From JABGQS01 sp963674545 (GTDB lineage: Bacteria; Bacillota; Clostridia; Christensenellales; SZUA-584), in NCBI GenBank assembly GCA_963674545.2, contig CAXXFB010000001.1, forward strand, positions 1,798,001 through 1,862,000: DNA of 64,000 bases, read 5' to 3'. A model generated the notes under the pieces. That model was given only the letters and a program-made list of their open reading frames with translations. It was not told where the DNA came from and searched no databases. Shown here piece after piece: positions 42,116 to 51,068 of the stretch. Both the position numbers and the translations under genes were made by a program. Numbering within the stretch: position 1 is the stretch's first letter; every line of letters starts with the position of its first letter.

Positions 42116-43801
42116 ATGCAGAATAATTACAAAGTAGGATTATATTTAAGGCTTTCACGTGACGATAACAATCCGGACAGTGAAAGCATGAGTATATCAA
42201 ACCAAAGGAGTATGCTCACAGACTATGCTAAAGAAAGGGGCTGGGAAATAGAAGAAATCTATATTGACGACGGTATATCAGGCGTAACCTTTGACCGTCC
42301 GGCATTTAACCGCTTGATAAAGGATATTGAAAACAAACGTATTAATATGGTTGTTACCAAAGACTTATCCCGACTTGGACGAAACTACTTGAAAGTCGGT
42401 GAGTATACCGATTATTTCTTCCCGAAGCATAATGTCAGATACATTGCAATAAATGATAACTACGATAACAATAAGGAAGACGATTTCGTAGCGTTCAGGA
42501 ACATATTCAACGAACATTACGCCAAGGATACTTCAAAGAAGATCAAAGCGGTTAAGAAAACGCAGATGAAACAAGGATTGTTTATCGGTAGCCAGACTGC
42601 AATGGGATACATGCGCGATCCGGAAGATAAGCACAAGCTGATAATTGACGAAGAAGCTGCAGAGATCATCCGGCGAATGTTTCACAGATATTCCATAGGC
42701 GACAGCGCAAGGCACATAGCGGATACATTTAACAATGAAGGGGTTCCTACACCTAGAGAATATTTCTTCAATCGAATTGGCAAACCGAATCCGTATACAA
42801 GCGACTCGGTTTCCTGGGGCAGCTCTACGATTATCAGGATATTGGGCAATCAGGTCTATATAGGCCATATGTGCCAAGGTAAACGCCAAAAGAAATCTTT
42901 CAAGATGAAACGCAGGGATCTTGTACCGAAGGATGAATGGATAGTTGTTGAAAATACACACGAGCCGATAATAGATGAGATTACCTGGAACCGTGTACAG
43001 ACCATTCTTAAACGCAATAAAAGAAGCGCTAAGCCGAGGCTGCGGGATGATAAGACAGTTGCTCTGTTCTCCAGCAAAGTGCGCTGTGCGGACTGTCAGG
43101 CGGTGATGACGTATACGTATTCCAAGAATACCGTGTATAAGCCGTACTACAAATATCGTTGCAGTACATACAGTAACCAGGGCAAGACAGCTTGCAGCTA
43201 TCATGCAATACTGGAAGATGAATTAGAAGCTATCGTTTTGGCGGAGATTCAGAAGTTTTCAAAGATAGCGTCATGTTATGAAGGTGAACTGCTGAAAAAG
43301 CTGATTGATATTAACAGTAACATAAAGTTGAAAAATAACAGTTTTATTGAAAAACAGATCCGCAGGACAAACCGAGAGCTTCAGGGAATAGCGCCGAAGA
43401 TTGAAGTGCTGATTGAACAAATGGCAAACAGTAATATTTCAGAGCAGATGTTCAAGAAGCTGATGAACCAGTACGAACAGAAACAGAATGATTTATCTGA
43501 AAAGCTGACGGAGCAGAAAGCTGAGCTATCTAGAGTAAAAGACGACATAGGGAACATCCAGCACTTGGTCGATTGCTTCAAAGAACGAACGTACATTGAA
43601 AATCTTGACAGGGAAACAATTGTAGAGCTAATCGACTACATCGAAGTTTTCAAAAAAGAGAAAGTCGGCGGAGAGTATCTGCAGAGAGTTGATATCCACT
43701 TCAACTTTATAGGACAGATATCAACAGAACAGTTTCAAGCACTGAAGGATTATATTCAGCAGCAGGAAGAAAACCAATCCGAAATGACGCAGGTCATTTG
43801 A
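42116..43801 (+). CDS. tnpX: Large serine recombinase, TnpX type
   Basis: 561 residues from ATG 42116 with GGAAAGGA in front. Resolvase N-domain: YLRLSRDD with the catalytic Ser, then SISNQRSML and TKDLSRLGRNYLKVGEY. Recombinase domain (about 165-290) is followed by a zinc-ribbon (VRCADCQAVM..CSTYSNQGKTACSYH), a long coiled coil (about 395-490) and a DUF4368-like tail. It excises and integrates the element through a circular intermediate using short end repeats. It is the last gene of the element. Confidence 0.9.
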   Translation: MQNNYKVGLYLRLSRDDNNPDSESMSISNQRSMLTDYAKERGWEIEEIYIDDGISGVTFDRPAFNRLIKDIENKRINMVVTKDLSRLGRNYLKVGEYTDYFFPKHNVRYIAINDNYDNNKEDDFVAFRNIFNEHYAKDTSKKIKAVKKTQMKQGLFIGSQTAMGYMRDPEDKHKLIIDEEAAEIIRRMFHRYSIGDSARHIADTFNNEGVPTPREYFFNRIGKPNPYTSDSVSWGSSTIIRILGNQVYIGHMCQGKRQKKSFKMKRRDLVPKDEWIVVENTHEPIIDEITWNRVQTILKRNKRSAKPRLRDDKTVALFSSKVRCADCQAVMTYTYSKNTVYKPYYKYRCSTYSNQGKTACSYHAILEDELEAIVLAEIQKFSKIASCYEGELLKKLIDINSNIKLKNNSFIEKQIRRTNRELQGIAPKIEVLIEQMANSNISEQMFKKLMNQYEQKQNDLSEKLTEQKAELSRVKDDIGNIQHLVDCFKERTYIENLDRETIVELIDYIEVFKKEKVGGEYLQRVDIHFNFIGQISTEQFQALKDYIQQQEENQSEMTQVI

Positions 43802-43817
43802 AAAATATCAAAGTAAA

Positions 43818-43848
43818 AGAAAAACGACACATTGAGTGCCGTCTTCTA
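43818..43848 (+). terminator. Hairpin after the recombinase gene
   Basis: AAAACGACAC / GTGCCGTCTT pair with one mismatch around a 5-base loop. Probably the end of the mob/tnp transcript, close to the right terminus of the element. Confidence 0.5.
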
Positions 43849-43973
43849 GTGGCCGTTTAGGTTAAAAAAGATGCGCAGTATATTTCCTTTTTATCAGACC
43901 TTTTATAAAATGAGGAAAAGAATTTGAGTATGCAAATGAAAGAAGGAATACTTTTAATATCAAACGATAAAAC

Positions 43974-44182
43974 TTAATGGTTTGTATCAATTTGTAGTTC
44001 GCAAGATGCTCTTGATTTTTTGTAACCCATTACTTTTAGCTTCTGCATTTCTGAATAAGTCGCTTTCCCTACCATTTCTGCTTGCCCCCATTTATAATCT
44101 CATTCGTGTTTAAATGAATAAGCTTTTTTTATTTAATAAGTAGGGAGAATTGTCTTCACTAAAACTTCCACTTTAGTTTACT
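43974..44182 (-). pseudogene. IS21 remnant: first 33 codons of istA plus one IS end
   Basis: Minus-strand MVGKATYSEMQKLKVMGYKKSRASCEL parallels the N-terminus of the intact IstA at 35.6 kb, and the DNA from the start codon out to TAGTTTACT near 44182 parallels the right end of that IS, but is diverged. All the rest of the element is missing. An older, separate IS21-family insertion at the right edge of the accessory region. The surrounding 43.85-44.27 kb holds no other gene. Confidence 0.7.
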
Positions 44183-44267
44183 TGTTATAAATTCAGATTA
44201 GCTGGACACGCTTCAGCAATACCATAAATTGCGCCCTATTAACTACTTATTTCTCACATATTCAATG

Positions 44268-45464
44268 TTATACAGGTTTTATCTGGTGAACAATCTTCGC
44301 AATTTTTTCAACTCGGTCAAATTTTGCATCTGGAGGTGTTGTATCTGCAACTGCCAAGATTATGTTTCTTGCTCCATCATCCTGTATTTCGGTAAAAAGA
44401 TGATCAATAAATTCGTCAAATTCATACTCTGTGATCGAGTTCTCAAGCATCAAAATTGAAGGAATAAGACCAAAAAGAGTGATTTTATCTTTTGTCATAT
44501 TCCTTATTTCTTTATATGTCATGGATACCAGTGGTTTAGTACAAACAGAGTCTGCAATATCCATGTCGCTTTTTAAGTAATGTTCAAAAAGTCCCCTGTT
44601 TTCACTGTCCGTATGACAGGCCATATATTTGCCTCTATCGTGTATCTGCTTGGCATATTCTTTAAGTTTTGGTGTAACGTATTTTTCAAAAAAAGGCGGC
44701 GGTGTTAACGTTGCATCAAAATGTGCACCTACGTTTATTATTTGTGCAGGAGAATCAATCACAACTTTATATAATCTATCTAAAAAACCATCCATAGTTA
44801 GTCTCAACTCTTCAAAATCATCTGGGTAATCCATCTGATCAAAAACCGCCTGTTCAAAACTCATTAACTCCATATTGATATATCTGATTCCCGATGCTCT
44901 CAAATTCCCCAAGCAATTTGGTATTGCTCGAGTGCCTGCTATTCTCATGAATTCTGTAAATCTTTCGTAATCCGGCATAACCTCCGCATTATCAAAAAGA
45001 TACTTCGCAGCCTTGTAATCTTTAATCGACTTAATAGCTTTTTGAAGTTTAGCAGGCACGGTAATACCCTGAGATTTCATTTCTTTGTCCAGTTTAGTAA
45101 CTGTTCCCAAATTACCATACGGCGTTTTATACAAAACTTTTACAATCCCGTTACTTTTTTCAGACTCTATCTCTACATTATGAAATCTTACTCTACAGAC
45201 ACTCGAAGTCGAAGAGCCCAAAATTCCAAGTCCGTTATGCAAGACATCTTCCTGATCATCGTTATTCAAAAAATCGGGTATCATTGTGTTGAATCCGATA
45301 TCTAAATCATCAATTATGTTTAGTAGTGATGCATTCTTATATTTCTCAGGCAAAGTGCCTCGCATAGAATGACTTCTATACCAAATATCAAGCCTTGGTG
45401 CAAACGGCACAAAAGCAACCGCATCCCCTTTGATCACATTCATCATCATCTTTCTATAATTCAC
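44268..45464 (-). CDS. Uroporphyrinogen-decarboxylase-like protein 1
   Basis: 398 residues of the URO-D superfamily (TIM barrel; includes HemE, MtaA/MtbA methyltransferases and many uncharacterised members). Recognisable parts: VPFAPRLDIWYRSH near the N-terminus, HFDATLTPPPFFEKYVTPKLKEYAKQIHDRGKYMACHTD, and a DIADSVCTKPL strand. No heme genes or corrinoid protein are nearby. It is the last gene of the sugar operon and one of three URO-D relatives in it. Substrate unknown; methyl transfer from an O-methyl sugar or another barrel reaction are possibilities. Confidence 0.75.
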   Translation of the reverse strand: MNYRKMMMNVIKGDAVAFVPFAPRLDIWYRSHSMRGTLPEKYKNASLLNIIDDLDIGFNTMIPDFLNNDDQEDVLHNGLGILGSSTSSVCRVRFHNVEIESEKSNGIVKVLYKTPYGNLGTVTKLDKEMKSQGITVPAKLQKAIKSIKDYKAAKYLFDNAEVMPDYERFTEFMRIAGTRAIPNCLGNLRASGIRYINMELMSFEQAVFDQMDYPDDFEELRLTMDGFLDRLYKVVIDSPAQIINVGAHFDATLTPPPFFEKYVTPKLKEYAKQIHDRGKYMACHTDSENRGLFEHYLKSDMDIADSVCTKPLVSMTYKEIRNMTKDKITLFGLIPSILMLENSITEYEFDEFIDHLFTEIQDDGARNIILAVADTTPPDAKFDRVEKIAKIVHQIKPV

Positions 45465-45601
45465 AACTCCGCTCCTCTATAATGTTTAGTTAGTATTGTG
45501 ACCTGAACCCACGATTTGGTTCTAATCTTAAGTTAGTATATACCATTTTTTTGGGAGAAGGTCATCCAAACTTTTATTATATTGCCATCCCTTAAAAAAA
45601 A

Positions 45602-46267
45602 TTACAGTTTTATAGAGCTTATGGTTTTATACAATTGCTCCGCAAGTTTTGCATGCCCTGTCTTCGTAAAATGAATATAATCTATTGTGCTTAGCTCAAT
45701 ATAATCATCGCATTTTAGAAATTTGCACCCATTATCCTTAGCAACATTTTCGATCAATTCTGGCAGGATTTTGCAACGCTCTATCGTATAGGGAACATCA
45801 AACAAATCTTTTAGACATGAATCATTCAATCGCTCATCAAGTGTGACGGGTGAAATAATTAGCATATCGGGCGACTTACCAGATATTCCATAATTTGATG
45901 ATTTGATCATTTTTACTAGAAGATCAATCCCCATTGAAATACTATATGCCGTCATAGAGAAATATGATTTTAAATCGTTTGTTCCAAGCATCAATATCAC
46001 CAAATCAATTGGTGCATGGCTGCCTAAGCAAGGCATTAAATATTTTTTCCCGTTTAATTGTTGGCTAGTTATAGGATCATCTAAAACAGTTGTTCTGCCA
46101 CCTAGTCCTTCTTCAATAATACAATAATCACTACCTAATTTTTTTTGCAGCAGAGCTGTCCATCTTGTGTTTTCATCATATCGAACAAAGTAATCATAAT
46201 CTTGATTAAACGTTGTTGGATCAGATCCCCAAGTATTAGAATCTCCAAAGCATAAAATTCTTTTCAT
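45602..46267 (-). CDS. SGNH/GDSL hydrolase
   Basis: 221 residues from the ATG at 46267, which has GGAGGTAAT in front. The frame is open a further 53 codons upstream without a ribosome site. SGNH blocks: GDSNTWG (Ser), GLGGRTT (Gly), LGTNDLK (Asn) and DYIHFTKTGH (Asp-x-x-His). Small cytoplasmic arylesterase/acyl hydrolase type with no signal peptide. In this cluster it could deacylate an acetylated sugar. Confidence 0.8.
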   Translation of the reverse strand: MKRILCFGDSNTWGSDPTTFNQDYDYFVRYDENTRWTALLQKKLGSDYCIIEEGLGGRTTVLDDPITSQQLNGKKYLMPCLGSHAPIDLVILMLGTNDLKSYFSMTAYSISMGIDLLVKMIKSSNYGISGKSPDMLIISPVTLDERLNDSCLKDLFDVPYTIERCKILPELIENVAKDNGCKFLKCDDYIELSTIDYIHFTKTGHAKLAEQLYKTISSIKL

Positions 46268-46570
46268 AATTACCTCCATACTGGCCTTACCAAATAGTGT
46301 GCCTAGTTTTATAAACTTCTCACCGACTCCAAGTCTGCTAATGTAAAATTTAACAGATGTGTCTCCACTGCCGCACAGCAGATAATCCACCATATCCGCA
46401 CAATATTTGGATATGTGCAGTATCATCTTTTCTCATTTTTAAAACATTGTATCTGCATACCGGCTTGCAAACGCGCTCTTTTGATGTGCTCTCAATTCGT
46501 CTGGCCATCCACATCCTTCAAAATATAACGTACAGGAATAAATATACCTTCAGTGCACTTTCTTTACATT
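46268..46570 (-). other. Intergenic stretch with a possible URO-D-like fragment
   Basis: The minus frame joined to the SGNH gene reads ILHISKYCADMVDYLLCGSG, faintly like a URO-D strand-helix (HxCG...MVDYL), but it has no other support. Probably a decayed gene piece between gdh and the hydrolase. Nothing else is recognisable. Confidence 0.3.
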
Positions 46571-47848
46571 TTATATCATTTGACCCCTAATTCTCTTTGC
46601 CTTTACGAGTCGTTCTATAGCAATAATATACGCACCTTTTCTTAATGAAAGATTCCGTCCTATTGCGCTTTCCCAAACAGCATTAAAAGCCCTAATCATA
46701 ATTTTCTCCAGCGCTCTATTGATTTCTTCTTCGTCCCACATTAACGATTGAATATTTTGCACCCACTCAAAATAAGATACGATTACGCCACCGGCATTGG
46801 CCAAAATATCAGGAACAACAGTAATCCCTTTTTGTTCAAGTATTCTGTCCGCCTCTAATGTTGTAGGCCCATTTGCACCTTCTACAATAATCGGTGCTTT
46901 TATTTTGTTCGCATTTTCTTCGGTTATTTGATTTTCCGTCGCTGCAGGAATTAAAATATCAACTTCCAGTTCTAGCAGTTGTTCATTAGTTATTTTTTTA
47001 ATTTGCTTGTTCTCATAATCCTTGAAATGTTTTGCTCTTCCCCCATCAGCAACATATACCAACAACTCCTCCACGTCTATACCTGAAGGGTTGTACAAAC
47101 CGCAGGAGACATCACTAACTGCTACAATTTTTGCGCCTTCCTGCTGCAGCAACCGTGCAGCCATCCCTCCAACGTTACCAAAACCTTGTATTGCAACTTT
47201 TGCTCCCGTAAGAGGTTTCCCCTGTCTATGCATAATTTCACGTGCCATAAACATAACCCCTCTGCCTGTTGCTCCATCTCTGCCAAGGGATCCTCCAATA
47301 TCAATAGGCTTACCTGTAACCACACCCGGAACTGTATAGCCGGCGAACATACTGTATGTATCCATAATCCAGCCCATAACAGTAGAATTCGTATTTATAT
47401 CTGGAGCTGGAATATCTTTTTCAGGCCCTATCAAAGGCAGAATACCTGCAGTATACCTTCTCGTTAAACGTTCTAATTCATTATCAGATAGTGGAGCCGG
47501 ATCAACCTCTATCCCGCCTTTTCCTCCGCCGTATGGTATATTTACTACTGCACACTTAAAAGTCATCCACGCCGCAAGAGCCTTTACTTCTTCTAGATTA
47601 ACATCCTTATGATATCTAATTCCACCCTTGCACGGACCCCTCAAACTTGAATGCTGTACTCTATACCCTCTAAAAACTTTAATTTTACCATCGTCCATTT
47701 TAATTGGAAGCGAAACAGTTAACTCTCTTTCAGGATATTTCAGTGTAATATAATCGCTCTCTTCCAACCCCATAATTTCAGCTGTTTCGTCAATAGTATT
47801 TTTGACTTGTTCATATGGTTCATATTTCTTTTTCATCTTTTCCTCCAA
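46571..47848 (-). CDS. gdhA: Glutamate dehydrogenase (Glu/Leu/Phe/Val family)
   Basis: 425 residues. Catalytic and substrate motifs: GGIRYHKDVNLEEVKALAAWMTFKCAVVNIPYGGGKGGIEVDP (Lys residues of the active site) and the Rossmann loop GFGNVGGMAARLL. Catabolic hexameric type, which interconverts glutamate with 2-oxoglutarate and ammonia. Its place inside the sugar operon, with a class III aminotransferase in the same regulon, suggests glutamate regeneration for amination or removal of nitrogen. Family-level annotation is firm; Glu rather than Leu/Val is by overall similarity. Confidence 0.88.
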   Translation of the reverse strand: MEEKMKKKYEPYEQVKNTIDETAEIMGLEESDYITLKYPERELTVSLPIKMDDGKIKVFRGYRVQHSSLRGPCKGGIRYHKDVNLEEVKALAAWMTFKCAVVNIPYGGGKGGIEVDPAPLSDNELERLTRRYTAGILPLIGPEKDIPAPDINTNSTVMGWIMDTYSMFAGYTVPGVVTGKPIDIGGSLGRDGATGRGVMFMAREIMHRQGKPLTGAKVAIQGFGNVGGMAARLLQQEGAKIVAVSDVSCGLYNPSGIDVEELLVYVADGGRAKHFKDYENKQIKKITNEQLLELEVDILIPAATENQITEENANKIKAPIIVEGANGPTTLEADRILEQKGITVVPDILANAGGVIVSYFEWVQNIQSLMWDEEEINRALEKIMIRAFNAVWESAIGRNLSLRKGAYIIAIERLVKAKRIRGQMI

Positions 47849-47883
47849 TATAAATTTTAATATTTTATTTTTAATCCTTAACT

Positions 47884-48078
47884 CTATTCATAACTACCAT
47901 ATTTGTCCATGGCGTTTAGCATCGCTTCATAATTTTTAATAGAAATGTCATTCGTTACGCTAAGCCTAAATGATAGCATATACCTTCGCCCTGTTTTTAA
48001 ACACTCCATATGTTCTTCTACAACTTTTTCTACTTCTTCAAGACTACCAAATGCCAACGCCCTTGCGATATCGAATGC
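47884..48078 (-). pseudogene. C-terminal fragment of a fourth URO-D-like gene
   Basis: The open minus frame reads AFDIARALAFGSLEEVEKVV, then ECLKTGRRYMLSFRLSV, and ends KNYEAMLNAMDKYGSYE. It has the helix-strand-helix and NYxAMxxAxxxYG ending of URO-D family proteins. A stop codon precedes it and there is no start or ribosome site, so this is debris of a deleted paralogue left between gdhA and URO-D-like gene 2. Confidence 0.5.
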
Positions 48079-48088
48079 TTACAGCCAA

Positions 48089-49363
48089 TTACGCAATCTC
48101 TAAAACACGCCTGGCAAGATCCACCCATTTTTTCAGCTTGTTTTTTCCGCCAGCCAATGTATAGAGATCTCGTACAATAAGCTCAAAATTGCAGTCCTTT
48201 GCAGCGTCATGAATCTGCGTTAATTCCTTCTCAATTGTATCCCAGCTTGTATTCTCTACGCTTAGATACGCAGGGTTCGTTTTGCCGGAATAGACATAGT
48301 CTTTTCCCAGATACTCTCCCATCTTATATATATCATTCCATGGTGATACGCATATAGCACGTAGATTGGGTATCGCCGATTGTATGTATTCCCACCTGTC
48401 GTCCAGTCTCTCGCAGCACCCGTAATAAACAAGCCCAAACATCCGGCACCCCTGCGCAATATATGGCAGGTAGACCTCGTTGAACATTTCTGGAGAAATA
48501 CTTCCGCTTTCCTGAGATTCCGATCTTCCCCAACAATCAGAAATTTTCGTAGATGTTTGTTTGTCTGGCGAAGGCAGCTTAGAACAGTAGCCATAGCTAC
48601 CCGGCCCCGCCCAATGATTATCTGTATTAGGTGCTATTATCTCCTGCTGTTCCATCCAACGATAAAGATTGATCTTATCATCCAGCAAAAACTTCCCCAT
48701 TTGATGCAGTGCCTCCGGATGGTCATACGGCCAAAGCAAGAATTGTTCATTTCCAAGCAATACCTGCATCTCATAGGTCACATAAAGAAAATTGACGCCA
48801 AGGTGCGGCGAATAGCCCGGTTGATCTTCATAGATACATGCATTTCGAAGCCTTACAGGTAATATATCTCCGAATATACCATTAAGTATCGACTGATACT
48901 CCAGTGAACGGTTTTTATTTAACGTGATGGTACGCGGTCTGAGCTTATTCAAATCATTGAGCGTTTCAATCGGGCTTTTCACCTTATAGCCGTAATGGCC
49001 GCCGTCCATATCTTCGGCAGATTCCATACGGATCTTTACCCCATAGTCCGAAAAATCCAACTGCCACCCAATATGAAAATATGGCTCAAGTACGATGTCA
49101 TCCCCTACCTCCTCAAATTGCCATATATTCATCAGCATATTCTTTTCTACATTTCTTAAAAACGGATCAACACAAAGTAAATCTTGTTCGGTAACAAAAT
49201 TTTTTATCGTAGCGGTTTCAATCAATATTGCTGGACGAATCGCATTTAAATCTTTTATGCTTCGCCATGCTTTTTTTCGTTGCTGCATGATCGGCAACGA
49301 GGCAATCTCCATCCATCGTCCGGCCAGCGCCCTAAGCCTTTCTGAGTCATTTTTGTTGCTCAT
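48089..49363 (-). CDS. Uroporphyrinogen-decarboxylase-like protein 2
   Basis: 424 residues, of the long URO-D/cobalamin-independent methionine synthase-like group found in Firmicutes sugar loci. Visible landmarks: LEPYFHIGWQLDFSDYG, PWPYDHPEALHQMGKFLLDDK-type region (LLWPYDHPEAL), FGLVYYGCCERLDDRWEYI and VSPWNDIYKMGEYLGKDYVYSGK. It differs strongly from the other two URO-D relatives in the operon, so the three are not recent copies. The start overlaps the stop of a 54-codon frame (ATGA). Function unknown. Confidence 0.7.
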   Translation of the reverse strand: MSNKNDSERLRALAGRWMEIASLPIMQQRKKAWRSIKDLNAIRPAILIETATIKNFVTEQDLLCVDPFLRNVEKNMLMNIWQFEEVGDDIVLEPYFHIGWQLDFSDYGVKIRMESAEDMDGGHYGYKVKSPIETLNDLNKLRPRTITLNKNRSLEYQSILNGIFGDILPVRLRNACIYEDQPGYSPHLGVNFLYVTYEMQVLLGNEQFLLWPYDHPEALHQMGKFLLDDKINLYRWMEQQEIIAPNTDNHWAGPGSYGYCSKLPSPDKQTSTKISDCWGRSESQESGSISPEMFNEVYLPYIAQGCRMFGLVYYGCCERLDDRWEYIQSAIPNLRAICVSPWNDIYKMGEYLGKDYVYSGKTNPAYLSVENTSWDTIEKELTQIHDAAKDCNFELIVRDLYTLAGGKNKLKKWVDLARRVLEIA

Positions 49364-49524
49364 TTCATCCCCTTTAAATTGCTACACGCGTTTGCGAACA
49401 GTACGTAACGAATCCCAAAAAGATCAGCTGTATTTTTGTAAGTAAATATTTCGTTATATGTATTAACACCTTTACGTAGCCCCTCGTTGCTAAGGCATGC
49501 CAACTTTACTGTTTCTATATTCAA
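49360..49524 (-). CDS. 54-codon frame, possibly an alanine-dehydrogenase C-terminal remnant
   Basis: A TTG start 8 bp after GGAGG; the stop is fused to the next start (ATGA). LSNEGLRKGVNTYNEIFTY, then ADLFGIRY, resembles the last 40 residues of alanine dehydrogenases (LLKGINTxxGxIxYEAVAEAxGxxY). It could be a remnant kept because it couples translation from the kinase to the URO-D gene, or a real small protein. Confidence 0.35.
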   Translation of the reverse strand: MNIETVKLACLSNEGLRKGVNTYNEIFTYKNTADLFGIRYVLFANACSNLKGMK

Positions 49525-49594
49525 ATCGACTACCTCCTTGATATTTCTGGGTCAACAAAATAAACCTTTTCGTCACTAGATCTAAAAACAAGTC

Positions 49595-51055
49595 TTATAA
49601 AGAGAGGTATAGGTTATAAAGCTCAGTGATGCGTGGTAAATTTTTTGGGTGATACTCTTTTATATCGCCAGACCTTTCCACAATTTCACATGCTTGCAAA
49701 GAACCCGAAATCTCATTTTGCGCTATCAACTGACATAGCATATTACCGATAGCTGTCGCCTCATAAGGCCCCGCCAAAACTGGAATTCCGCACAAATCAG
49801 CAACCAACGAATTGAGTGCCGTATTCTTTGCGCCGCCGCCAACGATATTAATCGCTTCAAACTTCTCTTGATTTATGCGCTCAAGATTATCAAGCGTTTG
49901 CTTGTATTTAAAAGCCAATCCTAATAATATGCATCGATATGTTTCTATCCTGTTTGCAGGGAGCGTTTGACCAGTGCTTTTAACATAGCGAAATATCTTG
50001 CCCTGCATATCGCCTGGTAATGCAAATTCAGTGCTGTCAACATCGATAAATCCTTGGTAATCACTTTTCAAAGCTGCGGCGTTGAGCGTATTAAAGTCTG
50101 CCCGAAAACCTTCATCGTTCCACTCACGCATCACCTCTTGAATAATCCATAAACCAGTAATATTTCGCAAAAGATAGAATTGACCGTTATATCCTAATTC
50201 GCTTATAAAGTTCCCCTCATATGCTTCTGTTGAAATGTTCGGTTTGCTTATTCGATGCCCCGCAACCGACCATGTTCCGCTACTAATGATAAAACGTCTG
50301 CCTTTATCAGGAATAAAATCAAGCGCCGAAATTGTGTCGTGAGACGTAACTGCACAGATGTCGAGATCGTCCCTGTCCGTACCGCTTACAATTTCGCTAT
50401 TTAATTTGCCAATCGTCGTACCAGGATTGACAAGCTGCGGAAAAATATTTGGCAACCCCATTTCGTCTATCAAAGATGTATTCCAATTCTTTATAAAAGG
50501 ATCATACATTAAACTTAAAGACGCAACCGAAGTGTTGCAGCCTTGGTACCCCGACAAATAAAAGTTGATTAAATCAGCTAAAAACAGAAATGATTTCGCA
50601 TTTTTTATCGATACTTGTTCATATTCGAGCATTGACATCATCTGAAACAATGTGCATATGTTGTTATAACAAATACCGGTCATATTGAATATTTGCTGGG
50701 GAGAATATTTTTTCATTAGTTTTTTGGGCATGTCTGTTGTTCTTGTATCCCTATACGTATGCACAAGCCCTAAAAGATTTCTGTCTGCGTCGAGCAAACC
50801 ATAATCCTGCGCCCATGAGTCGATGCCGATGCTGCGGATATATTTATCATCATCCTTCACGGCGCTCTTGATGCATGATATCACGTTGTTGTAAATATTA
50901 AGAAAGTCCCAATAATGGTGACCATTAAGCGATACGGCTTGATGAGTGAACCGATGCGTTTCTTTCAATGCAAGCTTATTTCCATCAAAGCTTCCGATAA
51001 TCCCCCGCCCGTTGCTTGCCCCTAGGTCAATCGCCAATACATCAAATGTATTCAT
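49595..51055 (-). CDS. rhaB: FGGY-family carbohydrate kinase (rhamnulokinase-like)
   Basis: 486 residues. ATP/phosphate loops LAIDLGASNGRG (N-domain) and INIVGGGAKNTALNSLVADLCG (C-domain), catalytic Asp region IGIDSWAQDYGLLD, and FIISSGTWSVAG, all as in rhamnulokinase RhaB. It phosphorylates a ketose or similar sugar after isomerisation. Together with an L-rhamnose-mutarotase-like gene and a TIM-barrel isomerase it supports a 6-deoxyhexose route, but no aldolase gene is visible. It follows the amidohydrolase gene by 13 bp. Confidence 0.8.
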   Translation of the reverse strand: MNTFDVLAIDLGASNGRGIIGSFDGNKLALKETHRFTHQAVSLNGHHYWDFLNIYNNVISCIKSAVKDDDKYIRSIGIDSWAQDYGLLDADRNLLGLVHTYRDTRTTDMPKKLMKKYSPQQIFNMTGICYNNICTLFQMMSMLEYEQVSIKNAKSFLFLADLINFYLSGYQGCNTSVASLSLMYDPFIKNWNTSLIDEMGLPNIFPQLVNPGTTIGKLNSEIVSGTDRDDLDICAVTSHDTISALDFIPDKGRRFIISSGTWSVAGHRISKPNISTEAYEGNFISELGYNGQFYLLRNITGLWIIQEVMREWNDEGFRADFNTLNAAALKSDYQGFIDVDSTEFALPGDMQGKIFRYVKSTGQTLPANRIETYRCILLGLAFKYKQTLDNLERINQEKFEAINIVGGGAKNTALNSLVADLCGIPVLAGPYEATAIGNMLCQLIAQNEISGSLQACEIVERSGDIKEYHPKNLPRITELYNLYLSL

Positions 51056-51068
51056 TTATCCTCCAAAA

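Larger units (their letters stand above)
26640..43860. mobile_element. Tn4451-like mobilizable integrative element carrying defence genes (ends approximate)
   Basis: The left side has tnpV. The right side has an XRE regulator, a small RHH protein, mobC, relaxase, tnpW and a TnpX-type large serine recombinase in the order common in Clostridia mobilizable transposons. Between them lie about 11 kb of restriction-modification and Gabija genes. AT-richer than the flanks. Exact termini and the target dinucleotide could not be fixed: no convincing repeat links 26.6 kb with 43.8-44.0 kb. Confidence 0.6.

Noticed and set aside
42533..43204. 223-codon minus frame opposite the recombinase
   Set aside because: Antisense shadow; no motifs and no promoter, while the plus-strand recombinase is unmistakable.
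26640..44000. Attempt to define exact termini of the mobilizable element by direct or inverted repeats
   Set aside because: No convincing matching repeat was found between 26.6-26.7 and 43.8-44.0 kb; comparison with an empty site is required.
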